Shown here: positions 1-14,501 of the stretch, piece after piece
How the letters are laid out: every line of letters starts with the position of its first letter
How positions within the stretch are numbered: the stretch's first letter is position 1
Assembly: GCA_009845425.1 (NCBI GenBank)
Contig: VXZQ01000012.1
Location: 1 to 64,000 of the forward strand
Origin: Holophagales bacterium
GTDB taxonomy: Bacteria; Acidobacteriota; Thermoanaerobaculia; Multivoradales; Multivoraceae
Reading direction: 5' to 3'
DNA length: 64,000 nt
Notes under the pieces: model-generated
Database searches by the model: none
Seen by the model: the letters and a program-made list of their open reading frames with translations, nothing else
What the model was told of the DNA's origin: nothing
Position numbers and translations under genes: made by a program

Positions 1-408
1 GTCCGGGGGTTGGGCCGCCGGGGCGGCGGCTTCCACCGCGGGCGCCGGCGGGGCCGGGGTTGCGGGCGGCGCCGTCGGTTCGGCGCTTGCGAGCAGGTCT
101 CCCTGGGCAGTTGCGGCGGTAGCGGTTCCGGTGGCGGCGTCCGCCGTGTCCGGTTGCACGGTCGGCTGGGCGTTTTGGTCGATCCGCGCGATCACCGCTC
201 CGATCGGCACCGTCTCGCCCTCCGCGCAGACGATTTCGGACAGGACGCCGGCGACCGGAGACGGCATCTCGACGGTCACCTTGTCCGTTTCGAGTTCCAC
301 GATCGGATCGTCCCTGCCGATGGCCTCACCGGGCTGTTTGATCCAGCGGATGATCAGCGCTTCCGTGACCGACTCGCCGATTTCGGGGATTCTGACTTCG
401 TATGTCAT
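1..408 (-). CDS. sucB: 2-oxoglutarate dehydrogenase E2 (dihydrolipoyl succinyltransferase), N-terminal part
   Basis: Only the first ~136 residues lie in the window; the rest is beyond base 1. The protein begins MTYEVRIPEIGESVTEA, the start of a biotinyl/lipoyl domain, and carries the lipoyl-attachment motif ETDKV with the lysine at residue 43, the usual position in E2o. After residue ~80 comes an Ala/Pro-rich swinging linker. E2o moves the succinyl group from the E1-bound intermediate to CoA in the TCA cycle. It starts 22 bp after the sucA stop on the same strand, so the two are probably co-transcribed. The lipoyl domain alone cannot exclude E2 of another 2-oxoacid complex; adjacency to E1o decides it. 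Confidence 0.9.
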   Translation of the reverse strand, partial: MTYEVRIPEIGESVTEALIIRWIKQPGEAIGRDDPIVELETDKVTVEMPSPVAGVLSEIVCAEGETVPIGAVIARIDQNAQPTVQPDTADAATGTATAATAQGDLLASAEPTAPPATPAPPAPAVEAAAPAAQPPD

Positions 409-430
409 GCGGTGTGCCTTCGGGAGGTTC

Positions 431-3325
<2,895 letters not shown>

Positions 3326-3360
3326 CGCTGCCTACCTCCTGGACGGGGAGCCCGGCGGCG

Positions 3361-4430
3361 TCAGGCCCGTTCGGCCTGGAGCCGCGGGTCGATTACATCC
3401 CTGAGCGTATCGCCGACGAGGTTGAAACTCAGCACCGCGAGGAAGATCGCTACACAGGCTGGGGGAATCATGTGGCCGGCGGTGAACAGGTTTTCGTAGC
3501 CGGAGCGGAGGATCGTGCCCCAGGAGGCGTCGGGAGGCTGGACGCCGAAGCCGAGCCAGGAGAGTCCCGCTTCAATCAGGATGGACACCGCGATGCCGAA
3601 GGTCACGCTGACCAGTACCGGCGCCAGCGCGTTGGGAAGCAGGTGGCGGAGGACGAGCTGCGCCGGCTTGACGCCCAGTGAGCGCGCCGCGAGCGCGTAG
3701 TCGGTCTCGCGGATGCGCAGGATCTCGCCGCGGGCGAAACGGGCGATGCCGACCCAGCGGGTCAGGCCGATGACGATCATCACGTTCTCGATGCTGGGCG
3801 GGAACCAGGCCAGTACGGCGAGGATCAGGAAGAAGGGCGGGAAGCACATGACGACTTCGATGAAGCGCGAGATGACGAGGTCCGCCGCGCCGCCCGCGTA
3901 GCCTGCGATGCAGCCGAGCACGAGGCCCAGGATCACGGCGATGCCCATCGACAGGAAACCGACTTTCATCGACACCACGGTGCCGTGGACCATTCGCGAC
4001 AGAACGTCGCGTCCCGACTGATCGGTGCCCAGCCAGTGGCGGCTGGAGGGCCCGGCCAGGGGCTCGGCGGCGATCTCCCTCGGGCCGTAGCGCACCGGTG
4101 TCCACAGCGCCCAGTCGCCGCGCTCCGGGTCGAACTCCCGCTTGAAGTCGAAGGTCGCGAGGCGGTAGGGCCGCTGCTTCTTGATGATCAGGCTCGTGCC
4201 CGGGACCTGGTGGATGAGGTCGACGACCGCCGGATAGTAGAAGCCGCCGTCGAACCGGCACAGGATGGGCTGTTCGTTGGCCAGGATCGGCGACAGGAAG
4301 GCGACGAGAAACAGCACTGCCACCACGCACAGGCCGACCATGCCGAGCCGGTGGGTGCGGAACCGCCGCCAGGTGATGCCCCAGTACGAGCGCACCGGCG
4401 CAGGGCTGTTCCTGGCCTCGATCGTCATCG

Positions 4431-4434
<4 letters not shown>
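3361..4434 (-). CDS. Peptide-type ABC transporter permease (OppC/DppC/YejE family)
   Basis: An inner-membrane subunit of 357 residues. After the first membrane helix there is a long periplasmic insertion (about residues 48-125), larger than in standard OppC and more like YejE-type permeases. It ends in the family motif HWLGTDQSGRDVLSRM. The cytoplasmic EAA loop that contacts the ATPase is clear (YALAARSLGVKPAQLVLRH), followed by GLSWLGFGVQPP. The GTG start overlaps the stop of the upstream permease by 4 bases (GTGA), indicating translational coupling; an ATG two codons in is an alternative. No substrate-binding protein or ATPase gene is adjacent. Confidence 0.9.
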
Positions 4435-5411
<977 letters not shown>

Positions 5412-5439
5412 CGGCGATCTCGATGAGGGTGAGGCTGCC

Positions 5440-5445
5440 TACAAT
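5440..5445 (+). promoter_or_regulatory. Putative -10 box (TACAAT) of the MATE gene
   Basis: TACAAT matches TATAAT at five of six positions and sits 9 nt before the TTG start of the MATE gene, so a transcript would begin at or next to the start codon. Read on the other strand the same bases give TATTGT, which could serve the divergent oppB-like gene. No good -35 box was found. Inferred from sequence only. Confidence 0.45.
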
Positions 5446-5453
5446 ACCGCCCC

Positions 5454-6845
5454 TTGAAGGGTGTGGGCACAGCGAGCGACGGACGGCCGGTGCGCCGAGA
5501 GTTGGGTGCCGTGGTGCGCCTGGCGGCGCCGGTGATCCTGGTCCAGGTCGGCATGGTGCTGATGGGGGCCGTCGACACGATGATGCTGGGCCGCGTGTCG
5601 GAGACGGACCTTGCGGCCGGCTCGATCGGCAACGCTCTCAGCATCGCCGTGATCTGGTCCTTCATCGGCATCCTGCTGGCGATCGATCCGATGGCGGCGC
5701 AGGCCTTCGGCGCGGGCGACCACCGGCAGATCAGCAGGGTGCTTTGCCGCGGCGTCGGAATGGCGGTTCTGTTGTCGGTGCCGGCAACCGTGATCGTGCT
5801 CGTACTGGATCGCGCACTTCCGCTCACGGGTCAGCCGCAGGCCATCGTCGAGCCGGCCGCCGCGTACCTTAGGGGCATCGGTCCCGGAGTCATCGCGTTT
5901 CTCCTCTTCATGTGTCTGCGGCAGACGCTCCAGGCGATGAGCATCGTGCGGCCGGCCCTGATCGCGATCGGCGTTGCCAACGTGTTCAACGCGATCGCGA
6001 ACTGGGCGCTGATCTTCGGCCATCTCGGATTCCCGGCGCTCGGTGTGCGGGGTTCCGCTTACGCGACATCCGGATCCCGCTGGGTGATGCTGATCGTCGT
6101 GGCCGCGTTCGGATGGCGTCACCTGCGCCGCTACGTCGGCGGCTGGCGGCTGTCGTGGCTGCGGCCGGCCGCCTTGCGTCCCTTCCTGTTCGTGGGTGTG
6201 CCGATCGCGGTTCAGGTGTCGCTGGAGGTCACCGTGTTCAGTTTCGCGGCCGTGCTCATCGGTCGCTTGGGGGAGGCACAACTCAGCGGCCACCAGGTAG
6301 CGATCAGCCTCGCCTCGATCTCCTTCATGGTGCCCCTGGGTTTCGCCGGCGCGGCGACGACGCGTGTCGGCAACGCGATCGGGCGCCGGGATCCGGTGGG
6401 GGCCCGCCGCTCGGCGCTGGTCTGCCTCAGCCTCGGCGCCGGCGTGATGATCGCCTTCGGTCTCGTCTTTTTCTCGCTGCCGCAGCTTCTGGCGCGCGTC
6501 TTCAGCGACGTGCCGGCTGTGATCGCCGCGGCCGCCGCGTTGATCCCGATCGCCGGACTGTTTCAGGTCGCCGACGGCTTGCAGGTGGCCGCCGCCGGTG
6601 TGCTGCGGGGAGCTGCCGACACACGGTTCCCCGCCGCTGTCGCGCTCGTGGGGTACTGGGTCATCGGCATGCCGGCCGGCGCCTGGTTGACCTTCGAGAG
6701 AGGGCTCGGCCCAAGCGGCGTGTGGTGGGGCCTGACCTTCGGGCTGGTCTTCGTGGCGATCTTCCTTGCGTTTCGCGTTCGCTGGCGGCTCTGGCTGAGC
6801 GGTGCGGTGGGCCTGCTTCCGGCCGAAGTCGTCGAGGACGACTGA
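5454..6845 (+). CDS. MATE family multidrug/toxin efflux transporter
   Basis: A 463-residue polytopic membrane protein of the MATE/NorM family, which exports cationic drugs or other toxic compounds using a Na+ or H+ gradient. The first half has the MATE opening VILVQVGMVLMGAVDTMMLGR, and the second half repeats the fold (SFMVPLGFAGAATTRVGNAIGR, with the conserved TRVGNAIG). About 12 membrane segments are visible, as expected. The first usable start is TTG at 5454; GTG at 5463 is the alternative, and no ATG precedes the first helix. A -10-like box lies 9 nt before the TTG. The substrate is unknown. Confidence 0.92.
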   Translation: MKGVGTASDGRPVRRELGAVVRLAAPVILVQVGMVLMGAVDTMMLGRVSETDLAAGSIGNALSIAVIWSFIGILLAIDPMAAQAFGAGDHRQISRVLCRGVGMAVLLSVPATVIVLVLDRALPLTGQPQAIVEPAAAYLRGIGPGVIAFLLFMCLRQTLQAMSIVRPALIAIGVANVFNAIANWALIFGHLGFPALGVRGSAYATSGSRWVMLIVVAAFGWRHLRRYVGGWRLSWLRPAALRPFLFVGVPIAVQVSLEVTVFSFAAVLIGRLGEAQLSGHQVAISLASISFMVPLGFAGAATTRVGNAIGRRDPVGARRSALVCLSLGAGVMIAFGLVFFSLPQLLARVFSDVPAVIAAAAALIPIAGLFQVADGLQVAAAGVLRGAADTRFPAAVALVGYWVIGMPAGAWLTFERGLGPSGVWWGLTFGLVFVAIFLAFRVRWRLWLSGAVGLLPAEVVEDD

Positions 6846-6929
6846 CGGGAGCTTCACCGCGGACCGTTGCCCGGATAGTCTCCCGCCGGCCCGGAGCGGT
6901 CTCCGGTTTCGAGGGAGGACCAGCCAGCC

Positions 6930-8136
<1,207 letters not shown>

Positions 8137-8159
<23 letters not shown>

Positions 8160-9747
8160 GGCGCACCTGGACCTGACCGGCGACGCCTAGCCTGTACTCC
8201 CCGAGGTCGCTGGTCAGCGCAACCTGCGGCCGTTCGGCCGTGACCTCCAGGTTCACCCGGTGGGGCGAACTCTTGCGCATCGAGTGGCGGACGCCGAGAC
8301 GAAGGTGTTCCTTCCCGGTTGCCGAGGCGGCCACGGCCTGGGCGAACGGCGTCACCATGGAGGCGCCGATGCCCACTCCCCATGCGACTTCGGCCTGGGT
8401 GCGCGACGCCCCGGGGTCCCTGCGAGCGGAGGCGGCGGCCAGCGCGTCAGACGACATTCCGATCCACCGGGGCGAGTCGGAGCGCCACAGGGCGTTCGCG
8501 CGTGCGGCCGCATTGCCGAACTGCTGGGCAACGAGCAACGACAGTCCTTCGCCGTCCTTCGTCGCTGGACGAAGCTCGATCGTGGCGCCGACACCCTCTT
8601 CCTCGTAGCGCGCCGTGCCCTGGGTTACCAGGGTCCTGCCGGTGGCGTGGACGCGCAGCCGGCCATCGGCGGAAACCACTTCCAGGCCGCCCACGAACTC
8701 GGTCCCGGTTCCGCTGATCGAGGAGCCGCCGTCATAGCGCTGGGCCACCTGGGTGAAGGGGCGGAAGACGAGCGTGCCGACCTTGCGGGTCAGGGAGCCT
8801 TCGAGACCGATCCGTCCCCGACCTGCGTCGCCGCCGAGACCGGCGTTTCCGCCTGATCGGCCGGATGCGTCGCCTCCCTCGATCACGGCGGCCCCGATAT
8901 CGCCGCGCAGGGCGAACTCGAGCGATCCGGCGTTCGCCACGCGCTGGCGGAAGCCGGCGAGGCCGAGCCGCATGCGCGCGTCGGACGACGGAGGCCCTCC
9001 CTCCGTCGGAGCAGTGTCTCGAACGAGGTCGCCCTGGCCCATGGCGCCTACCGCCCAGAGTTCCGTCCGGCACGCCTTCCGGGAAGGTCCGTTGCAGCCC
9101 AACGCGTAGCGGGCGTACGGGTAGACGCCGCTGAGGTCGAGACGCACGGCGCCACTGCCCGCGTCCGCCAGCCGGTAGCCTCCGGTGGCGTCGAGCCAGG
9201 ACACGGCGGTCCCGAACATGAGCCGACCGGCCGTGTAGTCCACACCGACGAAGGGCAGTTCGGGCCTGACCGCGTACGCGTTCTCGCCTGTTCGTCCGCC
9301 GAACGACCGACGAGCCCCGGCTCCCCAGAGCGCCAGTGTTCCGCCGGGGCGCTCTTCGTCGAGCGGTTCCACTCGACGGACGAACTCGAAGCTGTCGGTC
9401 GCGAAGTCGAAGTTCAGGTCGGGAGTTCCGCACACTTCGTGGCTCGCTGCGCGGCCCCTCTCCAGGCCGATGCGCTCCACGTCGATACGCTGTCGAGGTC
9501 CGGCTTCGCAGCGGTCGAGCGACTTCAGCTTCAGGCGGTTTCGCCCCGGCCCCTTCCCGAAGCGTCGGCCTACGGTGTCCGTCGCGCCAAGCAGCATCCC
9601 GCGCGCGAAGCCGCCGAGAACTGCTTCTTCTACTTCCTGTGTCGTGGCGCCGTGGCGTGGGAGGTCGCCCGCCCCGGTTGCATTCGCCCACCCGAGAGCA
9701 GGGGCGACCAGGGCGACGGCGCAGAAGCAGCAGGAGGTTCGTAGCAC
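8137..9747 (-). CDS. Secreted, outer-membrane beta-barrel-like protein of unknown function
   Basis: A 536-residue protein with a short signal peptide ([11 protein letters not shown], cleavage near residue 23). The rest is dominated by short amphipathic stretches rich in Gly, Arg and aromatics, alternating as in autotransporter barrels, for example [24 protein letters not shown] and [17 protein letters not shown]. The last residues lack the typical C-terminal Phe/Tyr. Cysteine pairs near residues 84-108 and 213-226 might form disulfides. It starts with GTG, with a -10-like TAGACT 9 nt upstream. The 3' end overlaps argG tail to tail by 23 bp. No named family is recognised; outer-membrane location is inference. 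Confidence 0.6.
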
Positions 9748-9755
9748 GGCGTCCG

Positions 9756-9761
9756 AGTCTA
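9756..9761 (-). promoter_or_regulatory. Putative -10 box (TAGACT) before the barrel-like protein gene
   Basis: TAGACT on the minus strand ends 9 nt before the GTG start of the gene at 9747, the same spacing as at several other starts in this window. It implies a leaderless or nearly leaderless transcript. It lies in the 65-bp gap after etfA. Confidence 0.45.
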
Positions 9762-9812
9762 TGCGTCCTTCTGCATATCTACCGGGAATCCGCCGACCTT
9801 GCTCACAGCACG

Positions 9813-10784
9813 CTATCCGGCCATCGACTGGAGTTTCTCGGTCAGGAGGGGTACGACCTGCTTGTAGTCCTCGACGATTCCGAAACTGCAGTGCTTGAAG
9901 ATCGGCGCGTCGGCGTCGGTGTTGATCGCGGCGACGACCTTGCTGTCGCCCATTCCGAGAAGGTGCTGGCTGGCGCCGGAAATCGCGATGGCGATGTAGA
10001 GCTCGGGCGCCACCTTCTTGCCGGTCTGGCCGACCTGCCAGTTGGGGGGCACCCAGCCGGCGTCGCAGGCGGCGCGTGAGGCGCCCTGCTCGGCACCGAT
10101 CGTGTCGGCGAGTTCCCTGAGCTCCTCGAACGGCTCGGGGCCGCCGAGTCCACGGCCGCCGGAGACGATGACCTGCGCGTCCTCGAGCCGCACGCCTTCC
10201 TGAGCGGCCACTTGGCGGCCGGTGATGCGGATGCGCGGAGGATCGAGAGCGACGTCGACGGTGGTGATGTCGCCGGGCGAAGGCTGTTCGGGGGCCGGCT
10301 CGAAGCCCCTGGCCCGCAGCCAGACGACCGCGGGTTGCTTCTTCAGCCGGTAGATGGAGATTGCCTTGCCGCCGTAGGCCGTGCGCTGGGCCAGCAGGTG
10401 GTCGCCGTCCGCGCGGATCGCGGCGGCGTCGGCCATCGAACTGCCGCCCAGGCGGTGGGCGAGGCGGGGCGCGATCTCCTGGCTGTAGGTGTCGTTGCTG
10501 AGCAGCACGGCGACGTAGTCGCCGCCGCCCGCCGCGTGGAGCTGCTGGGCCGCCTGCAGCGCCTGCTCGGGCTGGTAGTCCCGGAGCGCTTCGTTGGCGC
10601 CGATCACGACGCGGTCGGCGACGGCCGCGAGCGCCGCAACCGCGTCGTTTTCGGCGGGGCCGATTACCAGGGCATGAAGTTCGCCGCCGACGCTCTCGGC
10701 AAGGGCGCGGCCGGCACCCGCCGCGCCTTGCGCGGCGCGGTCATAGCCGAGACTGCCCAGGACACAGACTGCAATGTTCGCCAT
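9813..10784 (-). CDS. etfA: Electron transfer flavoprotein alpha subunit
   Basis: The 323-residue FAD-binding subunit of ETF, which takes electrons from acyl-CoA dehydrogenases. The C-terminal FAD domain shows VSGGRGLGG (near 188), the [16 protein letters not shown] loop, then [12 protein letters not shown] and [11 protein letters not shown], all ETF-alpha signatures. Length is typical. It is the last gene of a tetR-etfB-etfA run, beginning 38 bp after etfB with a good ribosome-binding site (AAAGGAAG). The QVGQTGK form is that of the ordinary, non-bifurcating type as far as I can judge by eye. The partner quinone oxidoreductase is most likely the etfD-like gene just upstream. Confidence 0.96.
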   Translation of the reverse strand: MANIAVCVLGSLGYDRAAQGAAGAGRALAESVGGELHALVIGPAENDAVAALAAVADRVVIGANEALRDYQPEQALQAAQQLHAAGGGDYVAVLLSNDTYSQEIAPRLAHRLGGSSMADAAAIRADGDHLLAQRTAYGGKAISIYRLKKQPAVVWLRARGFEPAPEQPSPGDITTVDVALDPPRIRITGRQVAAQEGVRLEDAQVIVSGGRGLGGPEPFEELRELADTIGAEQGASRAACDAGWVPPNWQVGQTGKKVAPELYIAIAISGASQHLLGMGDSKVVAAINTDADAPIFKHCSFGIVEDYKQVVPLLTEKLQSMAG

Positions 10785-10822
10785 CGGTCTTCCTTTCTCT
10801 CTTCCTTGGCGCGGTGCCGGTA

Positions 10823-11647
10823 TCAGCCGATCGAGGCGACAACTTCGTGGATGCGCTTCGCCAACTGGTCGACCCGCTCCTCCAGCGTGTCGCCCTCAGC
10901 CAGCTCGCACTCGACTTCGTCCGTCGGGATGAAGATCTCCTCGACTTCGAAGATCGAGGAACCGTCCCGTATCTCCTCGCTGTCCAGCTCCAGGTCGGCG
11001 AGGCTCAGCTTCTGGAGCGGCTTGCGGTAGGACATCATCACGTCCCGCGTCTTCGGGATGCGGGGCACGTTGTCCTCGTTGTTCGTGATGGTGACGAGGA
11101 AGGGGGCCTCGGCCTCGGCGACCTCGATGCCGACATCGGTCTGGCGGCGGAGGGTGACGCCGCCGTTGCCGGGCTGAAGGCTCTCGACGAAGCCCAGCGC
11201 CGGCCGACCGAGTTCCTCTGCCAACAGGCCGCCGGTCTGTCCCACGCCCCAGTCGCCGGACTCGCGGCCGACGAGCACTGCGTCGAAGGGGCCGCCGTCC
11301 TGCTCCAGTCGCCTTATCGCCGCCGCCAGCACGCGACCCACGGCCGCCGCCTCAGGGTTCGTGTTGCCGTTGCGTTCGACGAGACAGGCTTCGTCGACCG
11401 TCATCGCCATCGCCTTGCGCAGACAATCCTCGGCCGAGGACTCGCCGTAGCAGAGGGCCGTGATCTTCACGTCGCCGCCTGCCGCCTCCCGGAACTGGAG
11501 AGCCGTCTCGACCGCGTTCTCGCAGAAGATGTTCGTCACCAGGTTGGCGCCGCCTCGTCTGGCGGCCTTGGCTGCGGGATCGATCTGGAAGTCCCGTGCG
11601 GGGACGTCCGGATCGAGAATCTGCTTCAGGCAGACGAGCAGTTTCAT
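10823..11647 (-). CDS. etfB: Electron transfer flavoprotein beta subunit
   Basis: A 274-residue subunit that forms the ETF heterodimer with EtfA and normally holds AMP. It begins MKLLVCLKQILDPDVPARDF, the standard EtfB N-terminus. It also has VGRESGDWGVGQTGGLLAEELG and the C-terminal NNEDNVPRIPKTRDVMMSYRKP region that corresponds to the recognition loop contacting acyl-CoA dehydrogenases. ATG is preceded by AAGGAG. It lies 20 bp after the TetR gene and 38 bp before etfA, so the three form an operon. Confidence 0.95.
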   Translation of the reverse strand: MKLLVCLKQILDPDVPARDFQIDPAAKAARRGGANLVTNIFCENAVETALQFREAAGGDVKITALCYGESSAEDCLRKAMAMTVDEACLVERNGNTNPEAAAVGRVLAAAIRRLEQDGGPFDAVLVGRESGDWGVGQTGGLLAEELGRPALGFVESLQPGNGGVTLRRQTDVGIEVAEAEAPFLVTITNNEDNVPRIPKTRDVMMSYRKPLQKLSLADLELDSEEIRDGSSIFEVEEIFIPTDEVECELAEGDTLEERVDQLAKRIHEVVASIG

Positions 11648-11667
11648 TTTCGCGTCTCCTTCGCGGG

Positions 11668-12327
11668 CTACCCCGTCCCCGGGTTGCCTGGGTTGCTGTG
11701 GTCACCGCGGTTCAGCACCGCCGAGATCGCCATGCGGGTCACCTCCGCCACCACTTCGTCGCCGTCCAGCCGGCCGTCGGCCCGGTACCAGCGTGAGATC
11801 CAGAGGATCATCCCCACCAGGCTGAACGCTCCGACGGTGGGGTCGAGGCCGACGACCTTGCCTTCGTCGCGCAGCGCGGCGAGGGTGTCGGCGATGAAGT
11901 CGACGTAGTCCCGCTGCCTGCCGATGATGTCGGCGCGATCGTCGGGGAGCAGCCCTTCCAGTTCGTTGACCAGGATGGTCAGCGCCGAGGAGTCCTGGGT
12001 GATCAGCCGGGCGTGGCGAGCGACGATCGTCTCCAGGCGGGCCTGCGGATCCTGCACGCGCCGGGCCGGTTCGATGACCTGCTCGTCGAGCTGGTCCATG
12101 GCGAAGCCCATGATCGCGAACAGGAGGTCCTGCTTGCCCTTGATGTAGTAGTAGAGGCCGGCCTTGGTCAGTCCGACCGCGGCGGCGATGTCGTTGATCG
12201 AGGTGGCGTGGTAGCCCTTGCGGTGGAAGATCCGTGCCGCGCTCCGGTAGATCTCCGCCCGCCGGTCCTGCTCGCCGTTGGCCGCGGTGCCGGCGGCCCG
12301 GAGTGCCGCGTTGTCCAGGGCGGTCAT
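11668..12327 (-). CDS. TetR family transcriptional regulator of the etf operon
   Basis: A 219-residue protein with an N-terminal TetR helix-turn-helix (about 27-70: IYRSAARIFHRKGYHATSI, then AVGLTKAGLYYYIKGKQDLL) and an all-helical ligand/dimer domain of the KstR2/FadR-like (TetR_C_33) type. Such regulators usually sense acyl-CoA esters and repress fatty-acid oxidation genes. It is the first gene of the tetR-etfB-etfA operon. A near-palindrome of the ACCGACCG-NN-CGGTNGGT type lies within its own promoter, so autoregulation is the simplest reading. The ligand is inferred from context, not shown. Confidence 0.9.
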   Translation of the reverse strand: MTALDNAALRAAGTAANGEQDRRAEIYRSAARIFHRKGYHATSINDIAAAVGLTKAGLYYYIKGKQDLLFAIMGFAMDQLDEQVIEPARRVQDPQARLETIVARHARLITQDSSALTILVNELEGLLPDDRADIIGRQRDYVDFIADTLAALRDEGKVVGLDPTVGAFSLVGMILWISRWYRADGRLDGDEVVAEVTRMAISAVLNRGDHSNPGNPGTG

Positions 12328-12360
12328 CGGGTCGAGGATCCTCGGAAGGTCACGGAGAGT

Positions 12361-12389
12361 AGTCTACCGACCGCCCGGTAGGTTGGCAA
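12361..12389 (-). promoter_or_regulatory. Putative promoter of tetR-etfB-etfA
   Basis: On the minus strand TTGCCA (12389-12384) and TAGACT (12366-12361) are separated by exactly 17 bp, the best -35/-10 pair I found in the window. The -10 lies 34 nt before the TetR start codon. Confidence 0.6.
12366..12383 (-). promoter_or_regulatory. Putative TetR operator overlapping the etf promoter
   Basis: ACCGACCGCCCGGTAGGT is an 18-bp near-palindrome: 7 of 9 base pairs are symmetric around 12374/12375 (half-sites ACC-G-ACCG and CGGT-A-GGT). It fills the whole spacer between the -35 and -10 boxes and touches the -10, so bound protein would block RNA polymerase. This form resembles operators known for acyl-CoA-responsive TetR regulators. 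Confidence 0.6.
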
Positions 12390-12412
12390 CGGACCGGGCG
12401 GAAGAAGCGGGG

Positions 12413-14494
12413 CTAGGGGGCGGCCTGATCGGACTCGCCGACCGCGTCCCAGAGCAGCTCCGCGACGTCCCTGACCCGAACGTCGCGGTCGCCGCGGCGG
12501 GCGTTCACGCCGTCGTCGAGCATGGTGGCGCAGAAGGGACAGCCCACGGCCACCACGTCGGCTCCGGTGTCGACCGCCTCCTGGGCGCGCTCCTGGTTCA
12601 CCCGCTGATCGGGCGGCTCGTCGACGAAGGCCATGCCGCCACCTCCGCCGCAGCAGAAGCTCGTGTTCCTGCTGCGCTGCATTTCGACCTGGCGCGCGCC
12701 GCCGACCTTCGCGAGCAGGTTGCGGGGCGCCTCGTACTCGCCGTTGTGGCGGCCGAGATAGCAGGGATCGTGGAAAGTGATCGTCGAACTCCCGTTCGAA
12801 CTTCCCGCGGCGTCGTGCCCGTCGAAACGGCCCGACTCCAGCAGTTGATCCAGGAACTGGGTGTGGTGGTAGACCTCGTAGCTGCCGCCGAATTGCGGGT
12901 ACTCGTTCCTGAACGAGTTGAAGCAGTGAGGGCAGGAGGTGACGACCTTGCGGACGCCGTAGCGTTGCATCGTCTCGACGTTGCCCTTGGCCAGCATCTC
13001 GAACAGGAACTCGTTGCCGACGCGGCGGGCGGGGTCGCCGGTGCAGGACTCCTCGCGGCCGAGGATCGCGAACTTGACCCCCGCCTTCTTGAGCAGCTTC
13101 GCGGTGGCGCGGACCGTGTTCCGGTTGCGCTCGACCAGGGCGCCGCCGCAGCCGACCCACATCAGGACCTCGGCTTCGTGCGGATCGTCCATCTCTGCCA
13201 TCACGTCGATATCGAGGCCCTCCGTCCAGTCGACCCGGCTGAACTGCGTGCCCGCGAACGGATGCTGGCGCGACTCGAGCGAGTTCATCATGTCCATCAT
13301 CCCTTCGGGGAAGTCCGCCTCCTCCATGACGAGGTAGCGGCGCGCGTCGATGATCTTCGGCATCTGCTCGATGTGGACCGGGCAGGCTTCCATACAGGCG
13401 GCGCAGGTGGTGCAGGCGAACAGCGCCTCTGGCGATACGGCGGTCTTCTGGTCGATGATCGGCAGCAACTCGTCGCTTCCGTTGGCGCCGCTTCCGTTCC
13501 CGTTGCCGTTTCCGTTGAGCAGGAACTGGTCGCCCTGCCTGTGCATCAGCCCCTGCAGGTCGAGGATGATGTCCCGCGGCGACAGTGACTTGCCCACCGT
13601 GTTGGCCGGGCAGACGTCAGTGCAGCGCCCGCACTCCGTGCAGGCGTCGAAGTCGAGCAGATCCTTCCAGGTGAAGTCGCCCAGGTGATTGATCCCGAAA
13701 CGCTCGGCGGTCTCGAAGTCGATCGTCTTGAGGGAGCCGCCGTAGCCGTCCAGGTTGGCGGTGAAGATGTTCAGCGGAGCCGTGAAGACGTGCGACATCT
13801 TGCTGAACGGCACCCAGGCGATGAAGCCGAAGGCCACGACCAGGTGGAACCACCAGATGACGACGTGCCCGGTTTGCATCGCCGCGTCGCTCATCAGCGG
13901 GTCCGAGGCGAGCGCGAACAGGTTGCCGATCGGCGACCAGGCGGCCCACGGGTCGTCGGTGACGGCGATGCGCCAGCCCTCGACCATGAAGCCGGTGAGC
14001 GCCATGACGAAGATGGTGACCAGAATCCAGCTCGCTTCGTCGGTGTAGACCAGCAGGTTCGGCTTCGAGATCCAGCGTCGAATCGCGGCCAGGGCGACGC
14101 CAACCAGCACGAAGAGGCCGAAGACGTCGACGATCAGGGACTGGAAGATGAGGTAGAAGTGCCCTTTCATGATGTGCAGGGGCGTGTCGTGGTGGATCGC
14201 GACCACGGTGGTGGCCAGGAACAGCACGATGAAACCGGTGTAGACGAGCGTGTGGAAGACGCCCGCGTAGCGGCTCCTGATCGTGCGCCCCTGGCCCACG
14301 GCGTTTCTCAGGAAGAGTTGCAGGCGTTCGGCCGGCCGGTCGAAGCGGATTGCCGGCTGGCCCGCGCGCCAGCGCCGGATCTTGAGCCAGAAGCCCCAGC
14401 CGAAGACCGCCAGCGTGGGGACCATCAGCACGTACACCAACCAGGTGTACTCGATGTTCCAGAAGACCTCTCGGGTTGCCTGCGTGGGGTCCAT
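12413..14494 (-). CDS. etfD: EtfD-like ETF:menaquinone oxidoreductase (membrane Fe-S protein)
   Basis: A protein of about 693 residues. The N-terminal ~240 residues are a NarI-like membrane domain with five to six helices and several histidines suited to heme ligation. Next come two 4Fe-4S motifs (CTECGRCTDVCP near 283 and CTTCAACMEACP near 359) and two cysteine-rich CCG domains (CPHCFNSF, DPCYLGRHNGEYE, FCCGGGGG), as in HdrD/GlpC. This is the layout of mycobacterial EtfD, which passes ETF electrons to menaquinone. I chose the ATG at 14494 rather than the in-frame ATG at 14524 because TACAGT lies 8 nt before it and the protein then starts directly before the first helix. A Gly/Asn low-complexity insert (about 323-334) separates the two ferredoxin motifs. 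Confidence 0.88.
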   Translation of the reverse strand: MDPTQATREVFWNIEYTWLVYVLMVPTLAVFGWGFWLKIRRWRAGQPAIRFDRPAERLQLFLRNAVGQGRTIRSRYAGVFHTLVYTGFIVLFLATTVVAIHHDTPLHIMKGHFYLIFQSLIVDVFGLFVLVGVALAAIRRWISKPNLLVYTDEASWILVTIFVMALTGFMVEGWRIAVTDDPWAAWSPIGNLFALASDPLMSDAAMQTGHVVIWWFHLVVAFGFIAWVPFSKMSHVFTAPLNIFTANLDGYGGSLKTIDFETAERFGINHLGDFTWKDLLDFDACTECGRCTDVCPANTVGKSLSPRDIILDLQGLMHRQGDQFLLNGNGNGNGSGANGSDELLPIIDQKTAVSPEALFACTTCAACMEACPVHIEQMPKIIDARRYLVMEEADFPEGMMDMMNSLESRQHPFAGTQFSRVDWTEGLDIDVMAEMDDPHEAEVLMWVGCGGALVERNRNTVRATAKLLKKAGVKFAILGREESCTGDPARRVGNEFLFEMLAKGNVETMQRYGVRKVVTSCPHCFNSFRNEYPQFGGSYEVYHHTQFLDQLLESGRFDGHDAAGSSNGSSTITFHDPCYLGRHNGEYEAPRNLLAKVGGARQVEMQRSRNTSFCCGGGGGMAFVDEPPDQRVNQERAQEAVDTGADVVAVGCPFCATMLDDGVNARRGDRDVRVRDVAELLWDAVGESDQAAP

Positions 14495-14501
14495 GAAGGG
14501 C

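Noticed and set aside
13487..13520. Possible microsatellite in etfD
   Set aside because: It encodes an in-frame Gly/Asn linker between the two ferredoxin motifs and is short; kept only as a note on the protein.
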